Shown here: piece after piece, positions 55,550 to 64,000 of the stretch
Layout: every line of letters begins with the position of its first letter
Numbering within the stretch: the stretch's first letter is position 1
The notes under the pieces: generated by a model
The model's input: the letters and a program-made list of their open reading frames with translations, nothing else
Database searches by the model: none
What the model was told of the DNA's origin: nothing
Position numbers and translations under genes: made by a program
Assembly (NCBI RefSeq): GCF_007746075.1
Contig: NZ_CP036339.1
Location: 2,366,885 to 2,430,884 of the forward strand
DNA length: 64,000 nt
Reading direction: 5' to 3'
Source of the DNA: Lacipirellula limnantheis
GTDB taxonomy: Bacteria > Planctomycetota > Planctomycetia > Pirellulales > Lacipirellulaceae

Positions 55550-56011
55550 ATGTTGATGCGAACTCGCGTCGTCGCGAGCCTGGCGGCGCTCTGCTTGGCG
55601 GCAAGCGGCTGCCGATCGGCGATAAACTGCACGGACGGCTGCGCTCGGCGGCAGGGATCGCCGCTGGCCGGGGCGCGCTACGACTGCTCGTGCGAAACGA
55701 GTTGCCCGCATTGCTGCGAAGACTCCGCCGCGTGCGGTTCGCCGAGCGAGACGACTGGCTGCGCCGACGCCTGCGGCAATAGCTGCAACAACGGGTGTCG
55801 CCGGGGGTTCCTCGATCGCCTCTGCGGGTGCACCGGTTGCGGCGAGCTCTACTGGTGCGAGTGGTACAACAGTCCGCCGCAGCTGTGTCAGCCATGCGAT
55901 TGCCATGGCAACTACGTCGGCCCCGGCGTCGATCGATACGTCTTACCGAATGCGAGTGGGCGGTCGGGAACGCCAGTGGGGACGGAAGCGCCTTGGTTGG
56001 AGCCGCGGTGA
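55550..56011 (+). CDS. Cysteine-rich lipoprotein
   Basis: The 153-residue protein has a lipoprotein signal with the lipobox LAASGC (C21), followed by a region with many CxxC-like and CC pairs: 21 cysteines in total, nearly all between residues 15 and 127. The C-terminal part ends GCTGCGELYWCEWYNSPPQL and CQPCDCHGNYVGPGVD. A similar GCTGCGE-(M/L)YW pattern occurs in other Pirellulales lipoproteins by memory. No enzyme or metal motif was recognised; surface disulfides or metal storage are guesses. Confidence 0.8.
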   Translation: MLMRTRVVASLAALCLAASGCRSAINCTDGCARRQGSPLAGARYDCSCETSCPHCCEDSAACGSPSETTGCADACGNSCNNGCRRGFLDRLCGCTGCGELYWCEWYNSPPQLCQPCDCHGNYVGPGVDRYVLPNASGRSGTPVGTEAPWLEPR

Positions 56012-56062
56012 GTTGCGCGTCCCCCGGTTTGAAGAACCGGGAGCTGAACGGGAAGCGCGCGC

Positions 56063-56848
56063 TTACGACGAAATGCCAAAGAGGGCGCGGGCGTTGGCAG
56101 TGGTTTGCCGGCCCAGTTCTTGCGGCGAGATGCTACGCGCGATCGCCAAGCACGTTGCCGTATGGGCGATGTAAGCAGGTTCGTTGGGACGCTTGCCGCG
56201 GACTGGCTCGGGCGAGAGGTAGGGGCAGTCGGTCTCGATCAGCAGTCGATTGGCCGGGATCGTCGCGGCGCAGTCGCGCAGCGGTTGCGACTTCTTGTAG
56301 GTGACCATGCCCGCGAAGCTGATGTGCAGCCCCAACGCCAGGCACTCCGCGGCCATCCCCGCGTCGCCGGTGAAGGAGTGCATGATCCCCCGCAGCGGGC
56401 CGCGGCGGCGATGTTCGGCGCGGAGCGCCTCCATGATCTCCGCGTCGCAGTCGCGCATGTGGACGATGAATGGCAGGTCGAGTCGACCGGCGAGCGCCAG
56501 GTGGCGATCGAAGTAATCCTGCTGCATCGCGAACGGCGTGAAGTCCCAGTGACGATCGAGTCCCGTCTCGCCGATTGCGACGACGCCGGGAGATTCGGCG
56601 AGGCGTTCGATCTCGCTCCAGTCGTCGGGGCCGCACTCGGCGACGTAGTTCGGCTGCAGGCCGACGGCGGCGTAGACGGCGCCTGCGTATTGGGCGGCGA
56701 GTTCAACGCATTTACGGCTGGCAGCGAGCGTTGTGCCGACGGCGATGATCGTCTCGACGCCGGCGGCGCGGGCCCGCTCGACGACGGCGTCGCGCGTGGC
56801 GTCGAACTCTTCCTGGTCGAGGTGGGCGTGGGTATCGAAGTGGGGCAT
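56063..56848 (-). CDS. tatD: TatD-family deoxyribonuclease
   Basis: The 261-residue protein is a metal-dependent hydrolase with a TIM barrel. Ligands are H7 and H9 (FDTHAHLDQEEF), E in GETGLDRHWD, H in FIVHMRDC, H in GIMHSFTG and D in IETDCPYLSPEPVRGK. Family members degrade DNA 3' ends or D-aminoacyl esters. All motifs are present and the length is normal. Confidence 0.92.
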   Translation of the reverse strand: MPHFDTHAHLDQEEFDATRDAVVERARAAGVETIIAVGTTLAASRKCVELAAQYAGAVYAAVGLQPNYVAECGPDDWSEIERLAESPGVVAIGETGLDRHWDFTPFAMQQDYFDRHLALAGRLDLPFIVHMRDCDAEIMEALRAEHRRRGPLRGIMHSFTGDAGMAAECLALGLHISFAGMVTYKKSQPLRDCAATIPANRLLIETDCPYLSPEPVRGKRPNEPAYIAHTATCLAIARSISPQELGRQTTANARALFGISS

Positions 56849-57021
56849 CGGCGGGGAAACGGAGGGCGGGTGTAAGGAATTGGACGCGACGTTACGGATT
56901 CATTGGAATGATCCGCGTCAATCCGCTCAATCCGTGAACACCCGCTTGCTGAGCGTTTGCGGCGTCCGGTTTGAAGGACCGCACCACCGGTTTAAAGAAC
57001 CGGGGGCTCAAGCGGGCGTCG

Positions 57022-57474
57022 CTACGCTTTGAGCGCGGCGATTGACTGGGCCTGTTCGCGGAGCGTATCGAGATGCCCCTTGGCCATGCCGAGCGATTCC
57101 TCCGCCAGAGCGCGGGCCGCTGGGGCGGTGTGGAGTCGTTCCACCAAATGCTCGATCGCCGCGACGTCTTGTTCCTGGTAGCGAACTGCCGTCAGGATCA
57201 CGTAGTCGATGTCGAGATCATGGAGGTCAGTGAACTCCATCGGAAATTCGCCGGTGCGGGGGAGGGCGTCGGCGTCGACGACCATGCGACTGATCCGTTC
57301 CGACATGATGTCCTGATCGAGCGCGATCGCCTCGAGCGCTTCGATTTCCTGCCCCCGACCGCGGGGGACGTGGGGGCGCGCCCAGCGCATGTACTGCGGG
57401 AACGATCGGCAATGGATCGCAAGAAGGCGGTTCAGCCAGTGGATAACGTCGGCTTTCATGCGGCGCGCGGACAC
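57022..57474 (-). CDS. Helical ferritin-like protein of unknown function
   Basis: The 150-residue protein is all-helical by appearance: MKADVIHWLNRLLAIHCRSFPQYM, EIEALEAIALDQDIMSERIS and EFPMEFTDLHDLDIDYVILT with EQDVAAIEHLVERL and AEESLGMAKGHLDTLREQA. Spaced Glu and His residues resemble a ferritin-like bundle, and a related pattern in other planctomycetes is recalled. A start at 57459 is equally possible. It is five bases downstream of nuoN on the same strand, so it may be read through from the complex I genes. Confidence 0.7.
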   Translation of the reverse strand: MSARRMKADVIHWLNRLLAIHCRSFPQYMRWARPHVPRGRGQEIEALEAIALDQDIMSERISRMVVDADALPRTGEFPMEFTDLHDLDIDYVILTAVRYQEQDVAAIEHLVERLHTAPAARALAEESLGMAKGHLDTLREQAQSIAALKA

Positions 57475-57479
57475 TCCGT

Positions 57480-59201
57480 TTATTGGAACAGGCCGGATGC
57501 GGCCTGCTGGGTCCAGCGGGCGATCCGCTCGGGATCGAGACCGTACAGCACCACCGGCAGTGCCATCGCCAGCACAAAAGCCGTTTGTAAGAAGCCGAGC
57601 GCCACTGGTCGCGTGCCATCGGCCTCGCGATCAATGCACATCGTCTTGGCGACCCGCAGGTAATACACGAGCGAGAGCGCCGTGTTGGCTGCCGCGGCGA
57701 CCATCACGAACATCAACAGCGGGCTGTTCGCTTCGAACAAGGCTTGCAGCACCCGCAGTTTCGGCCAGAACCCCGCCAGCGGCGGCAACCCCACCAAGCT
57801 GAACAGGATGACGGTAAACGCGACGGCGATCAGCGGGCTGCGGCCGATGAGGCCGGAATAGTCTTTGATCTCTTCGCTCTGCATCGAGTTCCGCATGAAG
57901 GCGATGATGGCGAAGGCGCCGAGGTTCATGAAGAGGTAGATCGTGGCGTAAAGCATGAGCGCGGCGATCGCTTCGGACGCGGCCGCGGTCTTCCCCATGC
58001 CGACGAGCGCCACCGCGGCGGCGACCGGCATCATCATGAAACCGGCGTGAGCGATGGTGGAGTACGCGAGCATCCGCTTGATGTTGCGCTGACCGTAAGC
58101 GGCGAGGTTGCCAAACGTACAAGTGACGATCGATACGATCCCGATGAGCGTGACGACGAAGCTGCGAACTGGGTCGAGCGGACCCTCTTCCGCCGCGGGG
58201 TCGGACGTCGACTCGTCGTCCGTCGAACGCTGTTGCGCGACGAATTGGACGGGCAGCTCTGGGTGCGACTGTTGGATGGCAGCCACGTCGCGAGGCGGCG
58301 AGCCAAGCTTATCGCTTGTGGGATGTTCGTAGGTCATTCCGATGGCGACGCGCACCAGCAACGCGAGAGCGGCGGCCTTGGACGCGACCGACAGGAAGCC
58401 GCCGACCTCCGCCGAGGCGCCTTCGAACACGTCTGGGCACCAAAAGTGAAAGGGAACGGCCGAGAGTTTGAACGCCAGCCCCACGCCGACCATGAGCCCG
58501 GCCAGCGCGAGGACCATCACCGTCAGCTCACGGTCCGCAATCCGCGTCGGGAGGTCGAATTCGACCAGCCGCCCGACCATCGTTGGAAAGTGAGCCGAGC
58601 CGAGCAGGCCCGCCAGTAAGCTCGTGCCGTAGAGCATCACCCCCGCCGCGCCGGCGCCATAGACGGCGTACTTGAGCGCCGCTTCGCTGCTGCGTCGACG
58701 ACCCTTGACGATGCCGGCGAGGACGTACGACGGCACGCTCGCCATCTCGACGCCGAGGAACATCGTGAGCAGATGGTTCGACGACACCATGATGCACATG
58801 CCGATCGTGGCGCCGAACACCAGCGAGAAGTAGTCCTGGCCATCGTCTCGGTCGGCGATTCCCGTCAAGTGCGAGAGGATGACGAACAGCACGGCAAACG
58901 CCATCAGAAAGAGCTTGAAGTAGGCGGTCAGGCCGTCGTAGACGAGCATGCCGGTAAAGATCTCTTGCGATTGAATCCCGCCGAAGGAAGCCAAACCTTC
59001 TTGCGGCACGGCGGCGATCAGCGCCGCGACGGCGCCGACAAACGCGATCACCACCGGCGGAATGCGGTCGAGCAGCGGCAGCACCCGCGCGAGGAGCAGC
59101 ACGACGATCGTTGCGCAAAGCACCAGCTCCGGTCCGAAGAGGGGAAGGCTCTTCTGGAGCGTGTCGCTGATCAGGGAATCAATGAGCGTATGCAAATTCA
59201 C
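57480..59201 (-). CDS. nuoN: NADH-quinone oxidoreductase subunit N
   Basis: NuoN is an antiporter-like membrane subunit of complex I that moves protons. The 573-residue protein has about 14 helices, with EMASVPSYVLAGIVKGRRRSSE carrying the key glutamate and FKLSAVPFHFWCPDVFEGAS for the half-channel lysine helix. A hydrophilic insertion of about 50 residues (SKLGSPPRDV...LDPVRSFVV-like) makes it about 80 longer than E. coli NuoN. Its start overlaps the nuoM stop by four bases. Confidence 0.93.
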   Translation of the reverse strand: MNLHTLIDSLISDTLQKSLPLFGPELVLCATIVVLLLARVLPLLDRIPPVVIAFVGAVAALIAAVPQEGLASFGGIQSQEIFTGMLVYDGLTAYFKLFLMAFAVLFVILSHLTGIADRDDGQDYFSLVFGATIGMCIMVSSNHLLTMFLGVEMASVPSYVLAGIVKGRRRSSEAALKYAVYGAGAAGVMLYGTSLLAGLLGSAHFPTMVGRLVEFDLPTRIADRELTVMVLALAGLMVGVGLAFKLSAVPFHFWCPDVFEGASAEVGGFLSVASKAAALALLVRVAIGMTYEHPTSDKLGSPPRDVAAIQQSHPELPVQFVAQQRSTDDESTSDPAAEEGPLDPVRSFVVTLIGIVSIVTCTFGNLAAYGQRNIKRMLAYSTIAHAGFMMMPVAAAVALVGMGKTAAASEAIAALMLYATIYLFMNLGAFAIIAFMRNSMQSEEIKDYSGLIGRSPLIAVAFTVILFSLVGLPPLAGFWPKLRVLQALFEANSPLLMFVMVAAAANTALSLVYYLRVAKTMCIDREADGTRPVALGFLQTAFVLAMALPVVLYGLDPERIARWTQQAASGLFQ

Positions 59202-61129
59202 TGCGCGGGTCTCGCAGACGACTCAATGGATGTCTTCAGGGCGGCCGGCGTCGTCGGCAAGCTGGCAGGAACGGCAAGGGCCACTTGCTCTTCCTCTTCG
59301 CCGAGCGATTTCTTCAGCGCTTCGCGCGAGGCGTCGAACCGTTCGGTCCAATCCGCGAGTTGCTGGACCTGCTGGTCGACCGACGGTTGCATGTAGTTGA
59401 GGAGCGCCTGCGGGTAGACGCCCAGGATGATGGCGAACACCGTCAGCGGGACGGCGATGGCGAACTCGCGCGGCAACATGGGCGTGAGGGCTTCGCCGTG
59501 CGGGCCTTTGTATTCGGCGCCGAGGTAGACCCGCTGGATCGCCCACAAGATGTAGGCGGCCGTCAGGATAACTACCGCAGCGGAAATGACCGCCAACAAT
59601 TGGCTGTACTTCCACACCGAAAGCACGACGAAGACTTCGCCGATGAATCCGCAGAGGCCCGGCAAGCCGAGGCCTGCGAAGAAGATGACGATCGCAAAGC
59701 CGCTGTAAACTGGCATGCGCGCCATGATGCCGCCAAACTCATTCAAGTTGCGGTGATGGACGCGGTCGTAGAGGACGCCAACGCAGAAGAACATGCCGGC
59801 CGAGCTGATGCCGTGGGCGATCATCTGGAACATGGCGCCGTTAACGCCCATCTTCCAATAGTCGGCGTTGTAAGTGAACGAACCGGGCGTCGTGGCACTC
59901 CACATGCCGAGGCTCCAAACGCCGAGTCCGAGCACCACGTAACCCATATGACTGACCGAACTGTAGGCGACCATCCGCTTGAAGTCGTTCTGGGCGAGGG
60001 CGGCAAACGCGCCCCAGACCATGCTGACGACGCCGACGAGGCAGACGATATATGCGAGGTCGTAGCCAGCGGCGGGGCAGATCGGGTAGCAGATGCGCAG
60101 GATGCCGTAGCCGCCCATCTTCAAGAGGACGCCGGCCAGAATCATGGAGATCGGCGTCGGCGCCTCGACGTGGGCGTCGGGGAGCCAGGTATGGAGCGGG
60201 ACGCTGGGAACTTTAATCGCAAAGCCGATGAACAGCAGGACGAACGCCCACCACTGGATGCTCTTGCCGAGCCACGCCTCGCGATTGAAGGGCGAATCTT
60301 CGTGCTGACCGATGTGCTGTAGGGCGAGGATGTTGAACGTGTGGAGCTGCCGCTTCTTGGCGGGATCGGTCTCGGCCGTGATCTCCTTAAAACGCATGGC
60401 GAGCGCGTCTTCGCTGTCTCTCCATTCTTGGGCAGCGGCCTTCACCCGCGCTTCCCGCTCGGCGACGGTCTCCTGTGCGCGAGCCTCGACCTTGAAGACG
60501 CCCGCGCGCGCCAATTGTTCGTCATTCAACAGCGTTAGGTCGCTATTGAAATAGAGCATCAGGATGGCAATCAGCATCAGCACGCTGCCGACCAGCGTGT
60601 AGAGGAAAAACTTGATCGCGGCGTATTCCTTGCGCGGGCCGCCCCAGACGCCAATGAGGAAGTACATCGGCAACAGCATCACTTCCCACAGGACGTAGAA
60701 CAGGAAGAAATCGAGCGCCATGAAGACGCCGATCATGCCCGTTTCCAGCAGCAGGTAGAGTATGCAAAACGCCTTGATGTGCTTGGTAATCGACCAGCTG
60801 GCGATAAAAGCGAGGATGCTGAGGAACGTGGTGAGCACCACCAGCGGGAAGCTGATGCCGTCGAGGCCCATGAGGAACTGGATGCCGAAAGATGGAATCC
60901 AAGGCGCCGAGAACATGTCCTGCATCTCGGCGACGCCGCTCTTGAACTCGACGCCGCGGGCGTCGAAGAACAGTCCGAGCGACAGCATGAACGTGAGGAT
61001 CGTCACGGCCAGCGTCGTGTAGCGAATGGCTTCTTCGTTGCCGCGTGGAAAGAACGCCAGCGCCAGCGCGCCGAGCGCCGGCAGAAAAACCATGAGGCTC
61101 AGGTAAACAATCGGGTCGCTCAGATTCAT
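59198..61129 (-). CDS. nuoM: NADH-quinone oxidoreductase subunit M
   Basis: NuoM is the middle antiporter-like subunit of complex I. The 643-residue protein has the conserved ALDFFLFYVLWEVMLLPMYF and LHTWLPDAHVEAPTPISMIL with the key glutamate and lysine regions. It carries an insertion of about 95 charged residues (from ARAGVFKVEARAQETVAERE to near EDSPFNREAW) and a long C-terminal tail. Both features make it longer than the usual 500 residues. It sits in the normal order K-L-M-N. Confidence 0.94.
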   Translation of the reverse strand: MNLSDPIVYLSLMVFLPALGALALAFFPRGNEEAIRYTTLAVTILTFMLSLGLFFDARGVEFKSGVAEMQDMFSAPWIPSFGIQFLMGLDGISFPLVVLTTFLSILAFIASWSITKHIKAFCILYLLLETGMIGVFMALDFFLFYVLWEVMLLPMYFLIGVWGGPRKEYAAIKFFLYTLVGSVLMLIAILMLYFNSDLTLLNDEQLARAGVFKVEARAQETVAEREARVKAAAQEWRDSEDALAMRFKEITAETDPAKKRQLHTFNILALQHIGQHEDSPFNREAWLGKSIQWWAFVLLFIGFAIKVPSVPLHTWLPDAHVEAPTPISMILAGVLLKMGGYGILRICYPICPAAGYDLAYIVCLVGVVSMVWGAFAALAQNDFKRMVAYSSVSHMGYVVLGLGVWSLGMWSATTPGSFTYNADYWKMGVNGAMFQMIAHGISSAGMFFCVGVLYDRVHHRNLNEFGGIMARMPVYSGFAIVIFFAGLGLPGLCGFIGEVFVVLSVWKYSQLLAVISAAVVILTAAYILWAIQRVYLGAEYKGPHGEALTPMLPREFAIAVPLTVFAIILGVYPQALLNYMQPSVDQQVQQLADWTERFDASREALKKSLGEEEEQVALAVPASLPTTPAALKTSIESSARPAQ

Positions 61130-61145
61130 GATGACGAGACGATCC

Positions 61146-63659
61146 TTAGGACATCAGAACAAACGCAGCTGCAAAATAAGCGAGGCACATGAACCATGTC
61201 CCCATGACGATGAACAACACATACTGCCGCAGGCTGCCGGTTTGGAAGCGGCGGAGCAGGAGGCCGAAATCCCATGTCCAGTTCGCCGCCGTGTTCACCG
61301 TGCCGTCAACGAGCGTGCGATCGAAGACGACGTCGAACACCATCGAAAACAGGCGAACCGTCCAGGCGCAAGCGTGGAGAAACCAATCAATGACGCCGCG
61401 ATCAAACGCCGCGATCTGCCGGCCGATGAACAGGGCTGGTTGGATGAACAAGAAGTTGTAGAGCTGGTCGAAGTACCACTTGTTCCAGAGGAGCGTGTAG
61501 ATCGGCTTGAAGGTCTGTTTGATTTCGCGTGGATTCAAGTAGCCCCACAGGTAGACGACCGCGGCGCCGAAGACGCCAATAAACGCCGAACTGAACGCGG
61601 CGAGGCCGGCGCGGAGCTTGATATTGGGGGCGTGGCTGAGGTGTTCCGCCGGCACGACGAGGTCTTCGATCAACACGCCTGAACCGCCGGCGGCAGTGCC
61701 GACTGGCTGGGCTTGTTCAAGTAGGCCCGTGAGGCGGAACGCTGGCCACGCGACGGCAATCGCGAAAATCGCCAGCAGCACGAGCGGACCGGTCATCACG
61801 CGGGGCGATTCGTGCGCGTGGTCGTACTTGTGATGATCGCGCGGGGCGCCGGTGAACGTCATGAACCAGAGGCGGAACATGTAGAACGCCGTCATCGAGG
61901 CGCCGATCACCGCCATGGCGAGGAAGGCCCAGTAAACGCCGCCATTGGTTTGGGCGTGGCTCCACGCTTGCTCAATAATCGAGTCCTTCGAGAAGTAACC
62001 GCTGAACCCGATCGGCGTCAGCGGCACGCCGGCGCCGATGATCGCGAGACAGCCGATCAGCATCGTGTAGGCGGTGATCGGCATCTTCTTGCGCAGGCCG
62101 CCCATCTCGGTCATGTCGTTCGTGTGCACGGCGTGAATCACCGAGCCGGAGCACATGAAGAGGAGGCTCTTGAAGAAGGCGTGCGTGATTAGATGGAATA
62201 GCCCCGCGATCCAGCCGCCGAGGCCGAGCGCGAGCATCATGTAGCCGAGCTGGCTGACGGTCGAATAGGCGAGGACGCGCTTGATGTCGGTCGCCGTGAT
62301 GGCGATCGTCGCCGCCAGCGAAAGCGTAATGCAGCCGATGATGGCGATCACCAGCAGCGCTTCGGGGCAGAACGCCGGATAGAAGCGGCCGACCAAATAA
62401 ACGCCGGCCGCGACCATCGTCGCCGAGTGGACGAGCGCGGAGACGGGCGTCGGGCCTTCCATTGCGTCGGGGAGCCAAACGTGGAGCGGGAACTGGGCGC
62501 TCTTGCCCACGCAGCCGCAGAAGATGCCGACGCCGGCGACCAGCAGCAGCCAGTGGCCCGCCTTGCCGGCAGCGGCGTCCTCTGCCTCGATTGCAGGGTC
62601 GTTACGAGTTTCTTCCGCGATCATGCTCGCGGGCGGCACGAGTCGGTAGCCATTCTCGGCGGTGCGCAGTTGGCTGAAAATGCCGGGCTCGGCGATCGCG
62701 CCTGACTCGGTCAACACCGTTTGCCCCTTGGCATCTTGCTTGTCGCCGAACGCGAAGGTGCCGAGGCTCGCCCACAGGGCCATCATGCCGATCAGCATGC
62801 CGAAGTCGCCGACGCGATTGACGATGAAGGCCTTGTTTGCGGCGGTGCTGGCGCTGTGACGCTCGAAGTAGAAGCCGATCAGGAAGTAGGAGCAGATGCC
62901 CACTAATTCCCAAAAGACGAAGACCATCGCTACGTTGCCGGCGATAACGATCCCCAACATACTGAAGCAGAAGAGCGACAGGTATTGGAAGAACCGATGG
63001 AACCGCCCGGGCCGATGGAGGTGGTGACCGTGGACGATCACCTCGTGGTCGTGATAAGGATCGTGCAACTCGTCGTGCATGTAGCCGAGCGCGTAGATAT
63101 GCACGCAGGAGGCGATCAGCGTCACCATGCAGAACATCGTCACCGTGAGGGCGTCGATGTAGTAGCCGATGGTGAGCTTCAGGGCGCCAAACTGGCCGAG
63201 GGAGTACCAGTCGCCGAAGTAGTACGTCGGCGGCGGATTGGCGGCGTGGCCTTCTTCAACCGCGTGTCCGTCGGCGTGGGCTTCGTTTTCTTGGAATGCA
63301 GCGAGCTGGAACGGAGAGTCATGATCAGCGCATGCGGTTAGCGGAGCATCTTGCAGGAGGGCGGCCGTGCCATGTTGGTGATCATCGTCGGCCGGCGCGC
63401 CATCATGCTGGTCACCCTCATCGTGGTGTTCGCCGTGGTGGGCGACCGGTAATTCGTGGTTAGGCAACCAAACCGCGAACATCGCGACGCAGCTCAAGAG
63501 AAAAGCCGAGACGATCGCCCCGACGGCCAGGTAGCCGGCCCACTTGCCATGCGGGCCGAGCCGTTTGCCGACGAACAAAATCACGACGAACGACGCCAAC
63601 GGCAACAGCCAGGCGGCGGCCAGCAGCTTCGGCAACGCGGTAGCGGGCGTCAAATCCAT
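61146..63659 (-). CDS. nuoL: NADH-quinone oxidoreductase subunit L with histidine-rich insertion
   Basis: NuoL is the distal antiporter-like subunit with the long lateral helix of complex I. The 837-residue protein keeps FVFWELVGICSYFLIGFYFE, FPLHVWLPDAMEGPTPVSAL and the C-terminal helix. Between helix 2 and helix 3 (residues 68-140) is an insertion with 12 histidines and many Asp/Glu (AHHGEHHDEGDQHDGAPADDD), facing the periplasm by topology. The protein is about 200 residues longer than E. coli NuoL. A second insertion lies near residues 270-340. The purpose of the histidine region is unknown. Confidence 0.93.
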   Translation of the reverse strand: MDLTPATALPKLLAAAWLLPLASFVVILFVGKRLGPHGKWAGYLAVGAIVSAFLLSCVAMFAVWLPNHELPVAHHGEHHDEGDQHDGAPADDDHQHGTAALLQDAPLTACADHDSPFQLAAFQENEAHADGHAVEEGHAANPPPTYYFGDWYSLGQFGALKLTIGYYIDALTVTMFCMVTLIASCVHIYALGYMHDELHDPYHDHEVIVHGHHLHRPGRFHRFFQYLSLFCFSMLGIVIAGNVAMVFVFWELVGICSYFLIGFYFERHSASTAANKAFIVNRVGDFGMLIGMMALWASLGTFAFGDKQDAKGQTVLTESGAIAEPGIFSQLRTAENGYRLVPPASMIAEETRNDPAIEAEDAAAGKAGHWLLLVAGVGIFCGCVGKSAQFPLHVWLPDAMEGPTPVSALVHSATMVAAGVYLVGRFYPAFCPEALLVIAIIGCITLSLAATIAITATDIKRVLAYSTVSQLGYMMLALGLGGWIAGLFHLITHAFFKSLLFMCSGSVIHAVHTNDMTEMGGLRKKMPITAYTMLIGCLAIIGAGVPLTPIGFSGYFSKDSIIEQAWSHAQTNGGVYWAFLAMAVIGASMTAFYMFRLWFMTFTGAPRDHHKYDHAHESPRVMTGPLVLLAIFAIAVAWPAFRLTGLLEQAQPVGTAAGGSGVLIEDLVVPAEHLSHAPNIKLRAGLAAFSSAFIGVFGAAVVYLWGYLNPREIKQTFKPIYTLLWNKWYFDQLYNFLFIQPALFIGRQIAAFDRGVIDWFLHACAWTVRLFSMVFDVVFDRTLVDGTVNTAANWTWDFGLLLRRFQTGSLRQYVLFIVMGTWFMCLAYFAAAFVLMS

Positions 63660-63674
63660 CGCAGTCCGTCGGCG

Positions 63675-64000
63675 TTAGCCTTGAAGTTGATCGGCGCGGT
63701 CGACGTCGATCGAGTCATGGTTGTTGTAAAAGTTCAGTGCAATCGCCAGAGCCACCGCCGCTTCGGCCGCGGCGAGGACGATGACGAACAGCGCGATGAG
63801 CGAACCGTCGAGCCCGAGTTGCGGCCCGCCGTTGTCGAGGTATTTGCTGCCGAAGGCGATGAAGTTGAGGTTGGCGCCGTTGAGCACCAGCTCGATCCCC
63901 ATCAACACGCCCAGGGCATTCCGCTTGGTCGCCATGCACATCGCGCCGCAGACGAACATCACGGCGCCCACCGTCATGTAATGGGCAACGCCGGGCGGTT
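63675..64000 (-). CDS. nuoK: NADH-quinone oxidoreductase subunit K, cut by the right window edge
   Basis: The frame reads PPGVAHYMTVGAVMFVCGAM with no stop up to the window end, so the ATG at 63977 is internal and the real start is beyond the edge. NuoK normally starts a few residues before this HYLTVGA block. The three helices and the key glutamates are visible (LMGIELVLNGANLNFIAF, IVLAAAEAAVALAIAL). It is a small proton-pathway subunit of complex I. The stop lies 15 bases before nuoL. Confidence 0.93.
   Translation of the reverse strand, partial: PPGVAHYMTVGAVMFVCGAMCMATKRNALGVLMGIELVLNGANLNFIAFGSKYLDNGGPQLGLDGSLIALFVIVLAAAEAAVALAIALNFYNNHDSIDVDRADQLQG

Overview
The window looks like the chromosome of a planctomycete of the Pirellulales type, possibly close to the Lacipirellulaceae. 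This is inferred from gene content only; no 16S or other marker is present. The signs are GC-rich coding sequence, five secreted proteins with C-terminal PEP-CTERM sorting signals (two of them also with dockerin-like calcium-binding repeats), a DUF1080 sugar-hydrolase-type protein, a metzincin protease, a cysteine-rich lipoprotein, HAF and RCC1 repeat proteins, and long intergenic stretches full of palindromic repeats.

Layout. 0-15 kb: small membrane and PEP-CTERM proteins, a beta-lactamase-type hydrolase coupled to an aldo/keto reductase, hemB, a prepilin-peptidase-like protein, a DUF1080 protein, a large beta-helix PEP-CTERM protein and a three-part transporter/acyltransferase/acyl-ACP ligase fusion (Aas type). 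15.6-19.3 kb: a peptidoglycan-type trio, namely a MurE-fold protein lacking every recognisable catalytic motif, a stand-alone protein resembling a MurF C-terminal domain, and a MurG-type glycosyltransferase. 19-30 kb: an MFS transporter, a secreted aldose epimerase, a toxin-antitoxin pair with a broken toxin, an intact IS630-type element, a small AAA ATPase overlapping a Gfo/Idh/MocA oxidoreductase, a response regulator, a REP-type tyrosine transposase inside nested inverted repeats, a methyltransferase repair protein and a metzincin PEP-CTERM protease. 30-41 kb: a Rad50/YhaN-like coiled-coil ATPase with DUF4332-like ends, a sarcosine-oxidase-type flavoenzyme, and a repeat-rich island holding HAF and RCC1 PEP-CTERM genes. 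41-47 kb: a lysine-catabolism pair (saccharopine dehydrogenase type and aminoadipate-semialdehyde dehydrogenase), a PfkB kinase and an IS5-family element with a frameshifted transposase. 47-57 kb: rnpB, an ECF-type sigma factor followed by a SnoaL-like protein and a zinc-type dehydrogenase, a TIGR01212 radical SAM protein, an FHA protein, rsgA, an M42 aminopeptidase, a VOC protein, a 21-cysteine lipoprotein and TatD. 57-64 kb: nuoK-L-M-N of respiratory complex I on the minus strand, running off the right edge.

The most unusual material is the mur-like trio, in which the MurE-like and MurF-like proteins have lost the ligase active site yet remain open and complete. Next come the REP/RAYT cassette, the several families of dispersed inverted repeats (three copies of one 27-base-arm palindrome, two copies of a 22-base-arm palindrome, and a duplicated block of about 280 bases lying 3' of two PEP-CTERM genes), and the histidine-rich insertion in NuoL. 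No tRNA, rRNA or CRISPR array was recognised.
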